DNA from: Acridotheres tristis
Lineage: Eukaryota; Chordata; Aves; Passeriformes; Sturnidae
DNA: 64,000 nt
Assembly: GCA_037013685.1 (NCBI GenBank)
Contig: CM072887.1
Location: 41,405,154-41,469,153 of the forward strand
Reading direction: 5' to 3'
Part shown: positions 1 through 12,790 of the stretch, in pieces
Layout of the letters: each line of letters opens with the position of its first letter
Position numbering within the stretch: position 1 is the stretch's first letter
Translations under genes and position numbers: made by a program
Notes under the pieces: model-generated
The model's database searches: none
The model's input: only the letters and a program-made list of their open reading frames with translations
What the model was told of the DNA's origin: nothing

Positions 1-2940
1 GTTGGCTGCGGCTGTGGGGAGCCTCGGTGCTGACAGGGCTTAGATGTGCAGGGCAGGAGGGAACATCTCCGGAGCTGCATCCTCCTCCCCGGGGCTGGAG
101 CTGCAAGAAAGCGTGTTTCCAAATGCTGATAACATAGTGGTTATCAAGTAGGTGCAGGACAGGGAAGATGAAGCAAAAAGACATGAGGAATGCAGTGGAA
201 ATTGTACTGGGAAGCACAGCAGGGTTGCCACTAAAAGCAGAGGGAAGAGTCCTGACCAGTTTTGTCCATCTTCTCTTCACAGACAACAGGCAAGGAGGGA
301 CAAACACATGAAAATTGCTTTTAAAGAGTGGTTTGGATGAATGCATGATCTTATTTTTTCCCTGTCAGTCATTTTTCCATCTGAAATGGTGGTTATCTGC
401 AAATGACTGGGCAAATGAAAGATGAGGAGTGAATGTGGGACACACGTACATCCTGAGTCTCTTGCTGAGACTTTAGTGACTGAAGGAACTGGTTTTATTC
501 CTGCTCAAATCTTTCTGTGCACAGGAGCTAACTGCTTTCTGCTGGACATGGTTTGGCTCTGAAGGACTCCACATGAAGCCAGTTTCTCTCCTGTCCAGCT
601 CAGCAAGGCAGCACTGCCATAGTGTTCACTCACCTATCCTGAGTGCCTTCCTCCAAAGAGGTTTTGGAGCAGACAGTGGGTCTGAGCACCATGGGGACAG
701 CATTTGGAAGCAGTCACATGGGGATATACAACTACAAATAAATGAGTGTTTCATTCATTTGAGCCAGAGGAATGTGTTTCTCTGGTGGTTTTATTGCAGG
801 GCAATGGGGAACAGGATTGTGGGGTTGACAAGGATGCCCACACAGCTGTGGGAATGCCAGGAACACAGGTCAGAGTCCCAAACTCTGTCTTCTCTCTCAG
901 GAGTAAAGCCAGCTGCCTCACCAGCCACTGCCAGCAAAACACCCTGCTCAATAAGCTTCTCCTGTGAGCTTAGCTCAGTGAAGCTTTTTTAGTTCTGTGT
1001 CCCCCAAATTTCCTCGCAGTGCCCACCATCTCTGTTCCAGGGCAAGTGGGGCAGGAGGTCAATGTTGGTGCTGGGGCAGGATTTGACAAGCTCCACGACC
1101 AGCTCCTTTTCTGCTCCAGAAACAGCCCCCTACACCATCCTTGGCCCCTTCAGTGCCAAAATCAGCACATAATGTTGCAGAAGCAGCCTGGCTGATGCTT
1201 ACAGGGATGTTCTTGGGTGTGGATGGCTCACTTTGTGTGGGGTGGCAGGAACTGGTGGATTTTTTGCAAGGAGAACTCTGATTCACAGGAGACTCAGGCT
1301 GCATTCCCACCAGCAGGCCTGACACCCTCTCCAGAAGTCAGCCTAACACCACTCTCCAGAACCAGCAGGTTCCCTGTGCTAAGTGGGTAATTCATTATAA
1401 ACAATATATGCAGATGTCAGCGCTCTCTAGGGGAGCAGCTCACAAGTGGTGCACAGGTTCTTTTCAAGAGCATCCATTTGTCAAAACCATTCTCAAGATA
1501 ATTTCTGGTGCCTCAGAGGGATGCTGTGTTTCAAACTGGGGCTTTTCCCACCGGGCACATGTTTTGCTTGCTCCCCATCCTGTGAGAACTGAAATCTGAG
1601 TGCCAAGCCATGTGACAGCAGAACTGAGGTACCCTTCTTGTAGGGAAGCTGCAGGATCCATAGCTGCTTTTGGTTGCAGCTGGCCTTTTTTGGTGGCTGT
1701 CCTTGTGAGGAGGCTGCTTTGCTGGAGTGTGCTAGGATGGAGAGCACTAGAGGGGATAAACAGGTGCCTGGAGACAAATGTATTAAAATTTTAATCTGGA
1801 GAGACCTGGGGATATGGCTTTAATGTTTGCTTTTCTGTATTTTAAATCAGTACCGGGTTTTCTGAACAGCTGGATTTCCTCTCAGGAAGTGATGAGGAAA
1901 CCCTTAAGACAAGATGGGTGATTTTACAGGATGCTATGTGATGTGAGAGGCTGCAGATACACCCCCTGCTCCCCGCCAAGGTGGCCTGGTGGTTTAGCTA
2001 CACAGCTGGAGGAGGCTTGGCATGGCGGCTGTGTGTCGCCTGCTGGCCATGCAGCAGAGGCCTTGGGGGTGCAGGACAATGCCAGACCACAGGCCGGGAT
2101 GGCTGACATCCAGCTCTGATGGCTTCAGAGCCGTGCTGACAGCAGGGCTGAGCCCCCGCCGCAGGGCTGTCCTGCCGCCGGCAGCCACCAGCGGGTCACC
2201 GGCATGCGCTCACCCTCACCAGGGTGTCCTGCCTTTCCTCGCCTTCCTTCCCAGCATTTCTTCCTGCTCCCTCCCACAGGCAGAGCCGGGGGGATGCCGA
2301 GGCTGTTTACCCAGACCCAGAAAGCCCTTTTCCAAAAAGAAAACTGCAAAGCTGGTGAGGGGTTGGTAGTGCTTAGCACGTATGTGTGTGCTCAGGCTGC
2401 TGGCCGGGGTTGCTACCAAGGCAAAGGAAGGAGCACGATAAGACTTTAATCTCCCTCCTCACAGGGGATAAAGAACCCTGCCTGCGGTGGCATTTCCCAG
2501 CCCGGTAGCCAAAAGGCTGATCGCAATCCTCTCTCTAGCTGCCGAGAGCTGCTCTCAGGGGGTTGCACATCTGCAGGCTCTAAGGGGTTAAAAATAGATC
2601 CCACCCCGCTGATGGCACATTTTATGTCCATTTAAAGGTGTGCCATGCATTTCCATCCTAACAGTGCTCCGTGAGACCTGAGCAAATGCCTTCATGGGGC
2701 TGACATTTTGTTCAAGGCTCTTTCTCTTTCCTAAGCCCACGGCTCCCCGGGCTGGCTCCCCACTCTGATTGCTATTTCGGGGGGCTGCGTTTGCCCCTGG
2801 CTGCCCTGCTCTGAACGAGCAACTGCAGTGTGATTGCTGGCATGCCTGTGGTGCTCTTCCCTCAGCCCTGCCCCAACACACAGTCACCAGATAATGGGTT
2901 TATATTTCTGAGCAACTCAGGGAGCTGCTCTCTAAACGAG
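1..2940. other. Intergenic, nothing recognised
   Basis: Ordinary composition, somewhat GC-richer at 2.0-2.9 kb. Reading frames are short, overlap on both strands and match no known protein. In other vertebrates this interval lies between CCSAP and ACTA1. No actin exon is visible. Confidence 0.6.
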
Positions 2941-3075
2941 TGAAATGTTTTTTAGTGTGGTTTTGGTTTTGTTTTTGTTTTTTTGTTGGGTTTTTTTTTG
3001 TTTTTTTTTTTTGGTTTTTTTGGTTTTTTTTTTTTTTTTTTTTTTTTTTGTTTTTGTTTTTGTTTTTGTTTTTGA
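2941..3075 (+). repeat. T/G-rich low-complexity tract
   Basis: Long T runs spaced by single or double G (GTTTTT units at the right end) over about 130 nt. Frames rich in Phe on one strand and Lys on the other are artefacts. Confidence 0.95.
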
Positions 3076-6000
3076 TTTTTTCTGCCCCTGGTTCATGTTG
3101 GCCGTGTGGGATGGCTGCACTGCCTTTTGGGGTGGACATCCCAGCAGTGTGCCATGTGGCACACGTGCTCCTCCAAGCCTCCTCCACGTGTGCTATACGA
3201 AACACCTGGGGCTGGAGCTCTGTGCTGCGGCCACCCCAGCTCGTGTGAGCCCCAGTCCTGGCCCGACCCCTTTGGAGCTGCAGGGGTCGGGTCCCTGCTG
3301 TCACCTCCCATCACTGGTGGCAGGGGTCTGAGCTGTGTGCTGGGCACGCTGTGGGCCTGATACAGGCAGAGTCCAGCCTTGGTGAGCACTGCAGGTCAGG
3401 GAATTTCCCACACATGGCTCCTGGGGCCAAGGAGGCTGCTTAGGGTGTGCATGGGCTGATTATAGCACACAAACAGGCACCTGAGTGTGTTGAGAAGCAG
3501 CAAAAGCAAAGAGGAGCTGGTGCTGTGGAGAAGAGCAGGAGTGGGGGCTGGCACGGTGGCACCAGTCTACACCCTTTGAGCCATGTGTTGCTGCTGCTTT
3601 GGCAGGGAGAGGGGAGCAGGGAGCAAGGCAGGAGCCCATGGCAGGGGAATTCCAGCAGGTTTCCTTCCCAGAGTGATGCTGGCAGGAGCTGTGTGCTGCT
3701 TGAAAAGGGGCTTTCTCTGCTGGCACCCGCCAGGTCACGGACAGACCAGGCCACCACCTCATGCCATATGAAACCCAAGAAAGCTTGGATAATCTCCAAA
3801 GAGTGGATGAAATTCCCATATCAAGCAAGCTTCTCTGTAGCTCTGCTGAAGTCCAGGGAGGTTTGCCTTTGTGGGAGGACCTGGGTACTTTTATAAGGGG
3901 CTCCATTCCTCCCCCAGGAGCCCCCAGCCAGTCAGCATGGCTGAGGCCATATTAGGACTGTCTCTCCCTGAATCTGAACTGAGTTTGCACCAGGTTCCCC
4001 ATAGGAAGGTTCCCTGCAAGGTTCCCCCCTGCACTGTCTTAAAGAGGCAGTGAAGGGCAGCATCTTTTGGGTGAGAGGCAGAGACAACAGGACCCCACTG
4101 CTCATCCTTCAAGCCAGCACTAATCTCAAATGGGTATAAGCGAGCACAAGCCAAGGTGCCAGAGAGGAGAGAAGGGGGAGCTGTCAGCCTGTGCTCAGCC
4201 TATTGTTTGTGATTTTCCAGCTCGCCTTTGCCTTCCTCACCACCATTTCCCATTTTTTTCTGCTGCCCCTGTGCAATTTTGGAAGCAGTTTAGAAATTCA
4301 GCTCAGCGGCTGAGCCTTACTCCTCTTCAGAGGTGAACCCTTGATGTGACTGGCTTTATTTGGGATGAAATTTTGCATGACCCCACCAAGAGGCTGGGAA
4401 TCCTGCAGGGTACTGCTGAGGGCAGGTAAACCCCTCTCACCAACTCCCTGCACAGTTTTCCTGTGGTCCCCATTGTGGCATCCTCCTCCACCCTGTGTGC
4501 TCGTCGGGAGCTAGGGGGTCCTTTGGGACTGCTTCTCTAAGTGGTCTGGGGAAAAACTTCAAAAGCATTAGTTTTTCTGAACTGGTGCTGGAGGTGCTTC
4601 AGAAATAAATGAGATAGATGTGGCAACCTTCAGTGAAGGATATCAAAGCACATGGTCACGGCACTGGGATCCATAAAAGGAGTTTATGTTCAGATGAGGG
4701 TTTTGGGGTTTTTTTGTGAAGACCCACTTGTTTCCAGAGGGAGCAACAACGAGATTAGGTCACAGAGATTTCACAAACTGACAGTGAAATAAGCCCAGAG
4801 TCAGCACTGAGCTGCCAATATTTTCTGACGTTTAAAACCAGATTCGGTAATATGAGCTTGATCCAGCCTTGTTCCCAAGCCTTCTCATTGCAGATTCTAT
4901 GAAGGTTTTTCAAGCATTAAATTATTTTCTACAGATCGTTTGTTATTACCCATCAATTTACTGCTTGGGAAACTGATCCATCGCTGTGCAGGCTGCTGTT
5001 AGATGCAGGACTGGCACTGGGCCACCATATCGGGAATTGTGAGGCGTGTGGGTTCCTATGCTGGAAGAAACATCCCAAAGCCATAGAAACAGCTTCTGTT
5101 CCCATCACCCAGAGGCTGACTCTAGCCCAGCAGTGATGGTCTGAAGGACTGATCTTTCAGAACTCATCATTTCAGCAGCACTCCCTCACTGCTGTGAGAC
5201 AGGTCTCTGTTTTGCCCCAAAAATTTATGTTCTCTCGGTCACAGATGGGCTCTCAGAAATAGCTTTAAATGGTGGAGATTTTAAATCCCTTTCTCGTGAC
5301 AAATGCTGTACCAGCCTCTTGGGTGTTGTCCAGGGCCAAAAGAAAGAGAGGAATATGTGCCTGGGATTGAAAAAGGAATATGAGCAGAAATAACAACAGA
5401 AGTAATCCTGACCAGTGGCCAAATGGCTGCCCCAGAGCTCCAGAGGGAAGGGAGTATGAGCCAAGAGCAGCTTAGGGTGGCCATATGAGCTTGAGACAGG
5501 ACTGAAGGAAAGTGTGGGCTCAGATACTTCTCCATTGCCTGTCTCTCCCTGAGTGGATGCACTCAGGCTGCCTCCTGCCCCAACTCGTGGAGGTGGCATC
5601 CTGCAGGTGTTATTGAGACCATAAACTCAACAATGTCTTACACATTGCAAGTGACTGTGTTGGACTCCGCCACTTGGAGCATGATGCAGGTCTGCCTTGA
5701 TGACTTTTTTGAGAGCAAGATCCCACCATGGAGTGGACTACCTCAGTCTCTGTTTATCCTTTCTTTCAGGGGAACTTCATGAATGACAGGAGTTATTCCT
5801 GACAGACATTTAAAACTCAGGCATTTTCAGAGAGGGGTTCTTTGTTTTGAACCATCGCCTTTGAGCATGGTGAAGGAGAAGTGGATGCAGGTGCCCACAG
5901 TGGCCTCAAGCCTTTAGCAGAGCCTTTAGGTTGGAGGGAATACATATGGATTTTTAGAGAGCAGCCAGCTTTGGATTTACTCCCCACTCACTAGCCTCTT

Positions 6001-9000
6001 GGGGAAAAAAAAATGTGGTGAGCAGTCACCTCCACATGTGCCCACACCCCACTGCTTGTAAGGAGCTGTGGGAAATCCACATCCATCATGAAAAGCACTC
6101 AGGCTGTGGCTGAGAGTGGGGAGCTGCACATCTGGAAGCCAGCTCCTTGCCTTGGCCATGGGACAGGCAGCAGCTGAGCAGAGACCCAGGGGTCACGGGG
6201 CTGCTCAAGCAGGAGATAAAAAGGGAAATGTCTCCCAAGTCTCCTGCCTCTTACTCAGCTGGCACGTAAACTTGGAGTTTTCTCAGACTGAGTAGGCAGC
6301 CTGCAGATGTGCTGCTGGGGGCGGTGCCTTGACAAGCACCCCATTGCTGCAGGCTGTAAGATCTGTTCCCTTGCTAGGACCCACTTGAGCAGTCAGCAGT
6401 GGTGTAACCTTGCAACCTTAAGGGGCCAGGAAAAAAAATAAAAGGGGGGGAAAAAGAGCTGATACCAGTATGGACTTTATTCTTTGCCACTGCAACAATT
6501 TAAAATCGGGAGCTGAGCTGTTTTCACACTATGTGATGTGAATAGCCAACCTCGCTGGGTACCCAGTCCAAGACTCAGAACTGCAGAAACCAGAAGGCAC
6601 TCAGGAGTGAGAAATGCCTCTCCCTGCTCCTGGCCACATTCCTAGCACACAACCCAAGGAGCTACATCTCTCTTTTCATCTTTTAGCAAGGTGGATGGAA
6701 AGCACCGACCTTTGACAAGACTCAGAGGAGCTGCTGAGGTTGCTGTGAACTCTGCTGCTGTCGGTGCTTGGAGGCACAGCCACTCGGGTGTAACAGCAGA
6801 AAGCTTCAAGGTGCTTCTAGTAAAATGTGAGACTTGCACAAATAATAAGATTTGTGATCAGAGCTGCTAGAGAGGGGTTGCAGGGCTTCCCCAGCAGGTT
6901 GCAACTCACAACAGCTGTGGTCAAGTTTCCCAGAACTCTGGATACCAGGATCAGGCAGTTCTGGGAGACTTCTGCAGCCATGTGCACTACTGCTGACTAA
7001 CCTGTCCCTAAGAGCATTTGAAGCAGCTCTTCTGATCCTTCTCCCATGAGAGCATTACCCTGTGGGCAGCTGGTGTCGACCTAAAATGGATAATAGTCCA
7101 TGAAACCAAAGAACCGGCATTGGTAGGGTTAACCAGGCTACTATTAACAGTCTGATGGCTTGTTTTGTGATGTGACTGGGACAGCTACCCCCGGTATCTG
7201 GCAAAGATTTACTGATCTAGGTGAAAGCAGAGTTTACAGCTCTGGAAAGATTGTGGTTTTCCCTATCTGGCAAAATTTTATTGCTGATTTGAAGTTTATG
7301 CTGTTAAATATTTTAAAAATCCATTTGTCTTTAAGAAGCAACTAATTACTTTTCCCTGGTTTCTTTCTCCTCCAGACTTTACCTAAGCAAACTCAGCAGC
7401 CCAGTTTCAGACTCTGACAGCTGCTGATCCAGCATGGAAGCCAGATGGAAGCCAGTCTGTGGATCTGAAAGGTGTGTTGACATGTAATTTTTTCACTCCT
7501 ACTACATATAAACTGTCCACTATTCCCCTTATTGACTGGAGCTAGGGAGACGGGTAAGGCAAAAGGCTGCAAGTCAAAACCACTTGTAAACTACCCGTGT
7601 GATTATCCAGGGTTTTTCTGGACCATACTCTGCAAAATAACATCCGTGTTTGTTTTTCACTACTTGCTACTTTTTGCATAAAACTCAGGCTATCTCTCTG
7701 CTCTCGACTTTGCTGTGGTTATTTCAGACAGAAATAAGGCTGTTTCCCAGCCCAGGCTGCTGCCCTCCCTGTTGGAATGGTGCTGCCATTCAAATGGGGG
7801 TAGTGGAGGAAACTGGGACTCCTGGGGTTTGGCACCAGTCCTCTGTCATGGATCGGATCAGAAACTCTTGACCTACCTGGCCACCTGGTTTGCCACGTGT
7901 AGAAAAGCAATAATAGGGATTAAGAAGAGTAAATAAGATCCTCAGGGAAAAAGTGCTTTAAAAGGAAAAAGCATGTTTAGAATTTCAGTGTTATGATTCA
8001 AATGGTGTCTTTATTTCATTTTTTAAATGAAGGCAAAAATGCAGCAAAGTATGCAAGGGAGGAAATTCTAATGTTAGTATCAGCCTCATAAATGTACTTC
8101 CTCATCTAGGAATCATTTAATAACTGGCTATTCTCAGTACATGGAAGTCTCTGCCATGAGGTATTGAAGCCAAAACTCATTAGGATTAAATTAATAATAA
8201 TGTTTATACAGCTACACTGAGAATATCCAGAGCTGCTGTGTCGAGGACGGGGAATGATTCTTGTCTGGCACATACAGAGCTGCTTGGCTGTAGCTGGAGG
8301 GGTGAGGGAGGAGTTACTCTTCACCCGGGATGGTCTCAGCATCCTGTCCTGGAGCTGGAATGTCTCTGGAGCCGGTTTGGGATGTCGGGCCCTGTTGCCT
8401 GGTGGTTGCTGCACTGTACATGTCCAGATTAGATTGTGGCAGGGTACGGGGAAGGTGCCTGGCAGCCACATCCAGGCTTTTGCTTGCATCACCCTCAGGT
8501 AATGTGTGAAGTACAACATCAGCTCTGCGAGTGTCTCTGCTCACTTCTGTCACCAGTCTTCTTACACAAGCGGTCCCCAGTCGGTCTCCAAGCCTTGCAG
8601 CCGCCCCTTCCTCAGGCTCTGTAGGATGTACCTGCAAACTGTTGGACTGGGAGGGTTGCACTGTGAAGGAGAAACTTGAGCAAGAGTGTGAAGGTGCAGC
8701 TTACCCCGTACCACTCGGGCAGCAGGAGCACCACCGGGTGCGGCACAATGGAGAGGATGGGTGGAGGCAGCTGCTAACAGCACTGTGCTAATCGTGAAAC
8801 ACTGACACTTTGCGGGCTGTTGTGAAGATTAGGTGCCTCCTCTGAGGAGTGCAGAGTTTAGGGGGAAAAAAATGCAGAAAATGGGAACTCAGACTGTGTG
8901 CCAGGAGCTGGAGCCTGTCATACTGGCATTTCCTGTGTGATGGATGAGACACGGATCAATGACTGGGCAGTAGGTTTATGAGCACTCCAGAAGAAGTTTG

Positions 9001-9085
9001 TTTCTGCAAAAGGCAATTCCTTCCTGATAGAGAAGCCATCAGAGAACGTCCATATACCTCTGATACAACTGTGTCTTTTTAAACT
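3076..9085. other. Intergenic, nothing recognised
   Basis: No exon, RNA gene or named repeat was recognised. Short frames at 3.4-4.1 kb and 8.1-8.8 kb occur on both strands at once, which fits mildly GC-rich non-coding DNA. Confidence 0.55.
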
Positions 9086-9652
9086 GGTATCATGGCTCAA
9101 CCCCAGCTGTCAACTCAGTACTGTGCGGTCCTTGCCCAATCCCCTCACTCCTTGGTAGGGTGGGGAGGAGAAATAGGAGGAAAGAACAGGTAAAACTTGT
9201 GGGTTGAGACAAGAACAGCTCAATAATTGAAATAAAGTAAAATATAATAGTACCAATTATAATAATAACAATAATAACATACAATTATAACAATAAAAAT
9301 GAGAGGAAATGAGACCCAAGATAAACCAATGTTGCACTGTACAATTGCTCACCATCCACTGACTGATGCTCAGCCTACCCACGAGCAGTGATCAGTGGCT
9401 CCTGGGCAACTCCCCCAATTTATACACTGGGCATGACGTTCTGTGGTGTGGAATACCCCTTTGGCCAGTTTGGGTCAGCTGTCCTGGCCATGCTGCCTCC
9501 CAGCTTCTGGTGCACCTGGCAGAGCATGGGAAACTGAAAAGTCCTGAACTTAGAGTAATGAGCGCATTACCAACATTATTGTCATACTGAATCCAACACA
9601 CAGCAATGTACCAGTTACTTAGAAGAAAATTATCTCGGCTGAAACCAGGACA
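9086..9652 (-). mobile_element. Solo LTR of a bird endogenous retrovirus (copy A)
   Basis: Read on the minus strand, the element starts TGTCCTGGTTTCAGC at 9652 and ends near 9088 in a GGGGTTGAGCC-type end. Inside are a block ACCCAAACTGGCCAAAGGGG and TCATGCCCAGTGTATAAA, a weak TATA region, then an A/T-rich microsatellite-like stretch. The same blocks occur in copies B and C, which defines the family from this window alone. No internal retroviral genes adjoin it, so it is a solo LTR or an isolated fragment. The family assignment (ERVL-like) is from memory. It is a degraded relic. Confidence 0.72.
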
Positions 9653-11097
9653 ACAGGGAATAGAAGACCTTTGGGAAAGGAAAGATTGATACTATAAAAT
9701 ATGTGGAAAGAACAGCAGCATTTTCATACCCACTAGTGACCAGCCAAAACTGTGCAGGTTGGTTTGAAATGACATTTTGTACAAAATAACATTTTATAAA
9801 AGGAAAGGAATTCTGCACTCCCCAGACCTTGCCTGTTTATGTGACATCCACTTAGATTAGATGTGTAGATTGAACACAGTATCAGAGTAAGAAACCAGAG
9901 TCCAGGTTAATTGGGGAGCAATCTGCTCTCCTCTCTAGACAGCACTGCTACAGCTGCTTTCTCTAGTGCTGTCTTCAGTTACAGGTGTTTTTAAACCTAT
10001 TGTTCCCTTTTATTTTCCAAGAAGCACCCTCTGTTACAGCAGGTGGTGCTAAGGACATGGTTGGACCCCAGTGGGACCACTAAGGGCAAAAGGAGAAGGC
10101 ATCAGGGACAAGGCAGATGCCACTGGAGCCCTCAGTGGGGAAAGTAAATAAGCGAGGCAACTCCCAAATATAATCCTCAGGATAGCACTGGGTGGGGGAG
10201 AAAACGGCTGCATCTGCCTGCTTTTATTCCAGTGAAGTATGCGGGCAAGGCTCCTGCGTGTCTGCCTTGGGCAGGGCACCGTGAGCGTCAGGCGTGGAGA
10301 GAAGGAGCTCTCAGAGGGAGCTCCTCTCTCGTTTTTGAGGCTGTTGAGCAGGGGTAGGTGCCTTGCTATTTCTGTGCCCCCCTTCTCAGTAAATACACTG
10401 CCCAGACTCTCCTCCCTGGCAGTCCTATCACCACCCACCCTTGAGAACAGCAGGCAGAGCTGAAGGGGGCTGGGGAGGTTAGGACGGGCTTTAAAACGGA
10501 ACTTAGCAGGTTTATGGATGCAGATCTGCAGCGTGTCTGCCTGCAGCGCCAGGCACTGAATGTCGCTGCAATTGACCTCTCCTGACTGCATTTTCCTGAA
10601 TCGAGAGGGGCACACTGGATTTCATCGAGAAATCCAGAAGGACCCACTGGATTTCTCCAATATCCTGCTATCACGGTTGCTGTTGACACAACTGCAAGGG
10701 CTGGGGGCCTATAAGAGCTGGAGGGAGATATCCAGGTGCTTCTGCAAAGGTCAGGCAACATCTCTGTCCACCTTGCTCATGCCTGGGCACCACGGGGTTG
10801 GAAAGCCTGAGCCAGTACACACAAAAACAGGGCTAAATATTGCTCAATCTGAGCACCGATTAAACTAAGTCAATTTGGTTTTATTAGCTGTATCGAGCAT
10901 TGCATCACTCTGCCGCGCAGGCAGAGGTGCTGCGTGTAGCACTCACCCCCTCACTCTAAAGCCACCAACACTTTTGTTTCACTGGAAGAGTATGGGCCAG
11001 GGAATCCCTGCCAGCTTGTGCTTTTTTATTTGTGTCAGTCAGGGAACGCACAGGGCAAGGCAAGAAAAAATAAAATACTGTTTGCTTCCTTATAAGT
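9653..11097. other. Intergenic, nothing recognised
   Basis: Contains a minus-strand frame of 188 codons (10615-10049) without a proper ATG at its start and with no recognisable motif. Otherwise featureless up to the poly(A) tract. Confidence 0.55.
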
Positions 11098-11129
11098 AAA
11101 AAAAAAAAAAAAAAAAACAAAAAAAAAAC
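11098..11129 (+). repeat. Poly(A) tract, 24 nt after an AATAAA
   Basis: An A run broken by one C, ending where the CCSAP CpG island begins. AATAAA at 11069-11074 lies 24 nt before it, which is the spacing of an mRNA 3' end. It may be a retrocopied tail or simple chance. Confidence 0.85.
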
Positions 11130-12790
11130 CCGGAACAGTTTCCTAGGACCGTTTCTGAAAATCCGTCAGTGCCCCCGTGTGTCGGAGCGGGGGCTGGCGA
11201 GGAGGCCGGAGCGCCTCTGTGCAGAGCCTGCGCATGGCAGGGGCAATCAGGTTTGCAGGTGTCCAAAATAGGGCGCTCGCAGCCCGTCGGGCAGCGGGGG
11301 GGTCACGCTGTCCCCTCCCAGAGGAAGCTGTGAAGTGAGCGCCATGCTGCGACAAAGGCTCTGCCGCAAACCATTTCAAGGACAATGGTGTCCCACAGGG
11401 GCACGATTTGCTGCGCTGCCCTAAATACGGTGTGTGAGAGAAGGAAATATCCAGAAATCGCTGAAGAGCGGAGGGTGCGTGTCCGTGTGCGGGCAGGCAG
11501 GAAGGCGGAGGGCGGCTGCAGAGGCCGCCCCGGTTTCTGCGTTTGTTTCTAAAGCGTTTTCGTATCTCCAGAGACAGCGGCCCCCCAGCGCAGGGCTGGA
11601 TTAGGCGAATCCTGCTCTGGCGACGGGTTTTTAAAGCAGATTAGTGCAAAATGGAGAGAGGTGCCTGCTGTTGCAGAGGCGTTCGCCTCCCTCCGGCCGG
11701 CCCCGGCTGCTGCGCATCCTTTGCTCTTAGAGAAGCAGAACGGGAGGCAGCAGCTCCCCTGCGATTACCCGGGATGCCGCACGCAGGAGGCGCTGCCGCT
11801 GCTGCTGCATCAATTCTGACGCGCTGCCCGGACCCGCCGGGTTTCGGTGTGTAACGACCCAGGCTGCCTATCAGCCGGGCGGTGGGGAGGCTTTCCCGGA
11901 GCCTCACTTGGTGCAGGGATTACCCGGGCGCCAGCACCTCTACTGCTGGGCCCAGGGCTGCGGTGCTTGGGTGTATTTACGATTTATTTTATATTTGATT
12001 TCATTTTCATTCTATCCCATCCCGTTCGCTCGGCCTCCTGCCCCCGTTCCCCCTCTCCAGGCGCCCCTCCCCGCTCGGGGCGGGGCCGGACGCCGCTGTT
12101 TGGATTTAAACGTAGCAGCGGGAGGGGGCGGGCTCGGCCGGCGGATCCCGGCTCCCGGCTGCGGCTCCGGGCTGCGGCTCCCGGCTCCGCCATGGTGGTG
12201 CCGGCGCGGCGGGTGAAGACGGAGTACATGAAGCGCTTCAAGGAGCCCAAGTGGGAGTCGTGCGGCGCCTGCTACCTGGAGCTGCTGCACTACCGCCTGA
12301 GCCGCCGGCTGCTGGAGCAGGCGCACCGGCCCTGGCTCTGGGACGGCTGGGAGCAGGACAGCGGCAGCGGCGGCGGCAGCACCGCCGGGTCCCCTTCGCC
12401 GCCGGGCGCCGGCAGCCCCGCGGCCGCACGGGAGGAGGAGGAAGCGGCGGCGGGAGCGGCAGCGCCGGGAGCGGCAGCGCCGAGCGAGGCGGGACGGGCG
12501 AGCCCCGGTAGGGAGCGCGGCGGTGGCTGGGGGGACAAGTGTGTCCGGCGGGGCCGTGCTGCCCTGCCCTTCTCCGCGGGGTCGGCACTGATGGCTCTGC
12601 TCGGGCCGCCCTGCCGCTCCTTGGGACCGATCCCGGACCCCAGGAGCTCCCGGGCCCGGCGGGGCGACCGTGCGGGGGCACCCGGCCACCGCCTGGCCCG
12701 TCTGACCCGCCCCCAGGATTTGGCCCTGGGGTGGGAGGGCTCATCAGCCGGGACCCGCTGCCTCCAGCCGGATCCCGGCTAGGCCTGCGG
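11130..12790 (+). promoter_or_regulatory. CpG island and promoter of CCSAP
   Basis: The sequence changes sharply from ordinary composition to CpG-dense DNA just after the poly(A) tract at 11.1 kb, and stays so through exon 1 into intron 1. GC boxes are visible at 12077-12085 (GGGGCGGGG) and 12124-12132 (GGGGGCGGG). A TTTAAA at 12105-12110 sits about 80 nt before the ATG. The exact transcription start cannot be read from the sequence. Confidence 0.75.
12192..12507 (+). CDS. CCSAP: CCSAP coding exon 1
   Basis: Encodes residues 1-105 plus the first base of codon 106 and ends at a GTAGGG donor (12508). It holds the conserved N-terminal domain and then a GC-rich low-complexity tail with Gly-Ser runs and EEEE/AAA runs, which is likely disordered. 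The same frame is open upstream to 11847 without an ATG. The start at 12192 is chosen because the conserved N-terminus begins there in a strong Kozak context. Confidence 0.93.

Noticed and set aside
2900..3304. Lys-rich and Phe-rich frames over the T/G tract
   Set aside because: Direct translations of low-complexity sequence.
10049..10615. 188-codon minus-strand frame
   Set aside because: Begins at a non-ATG codon, has no recognisable domain, and lies in mildly GC-rich intergenic DNA without splice or promoter support.
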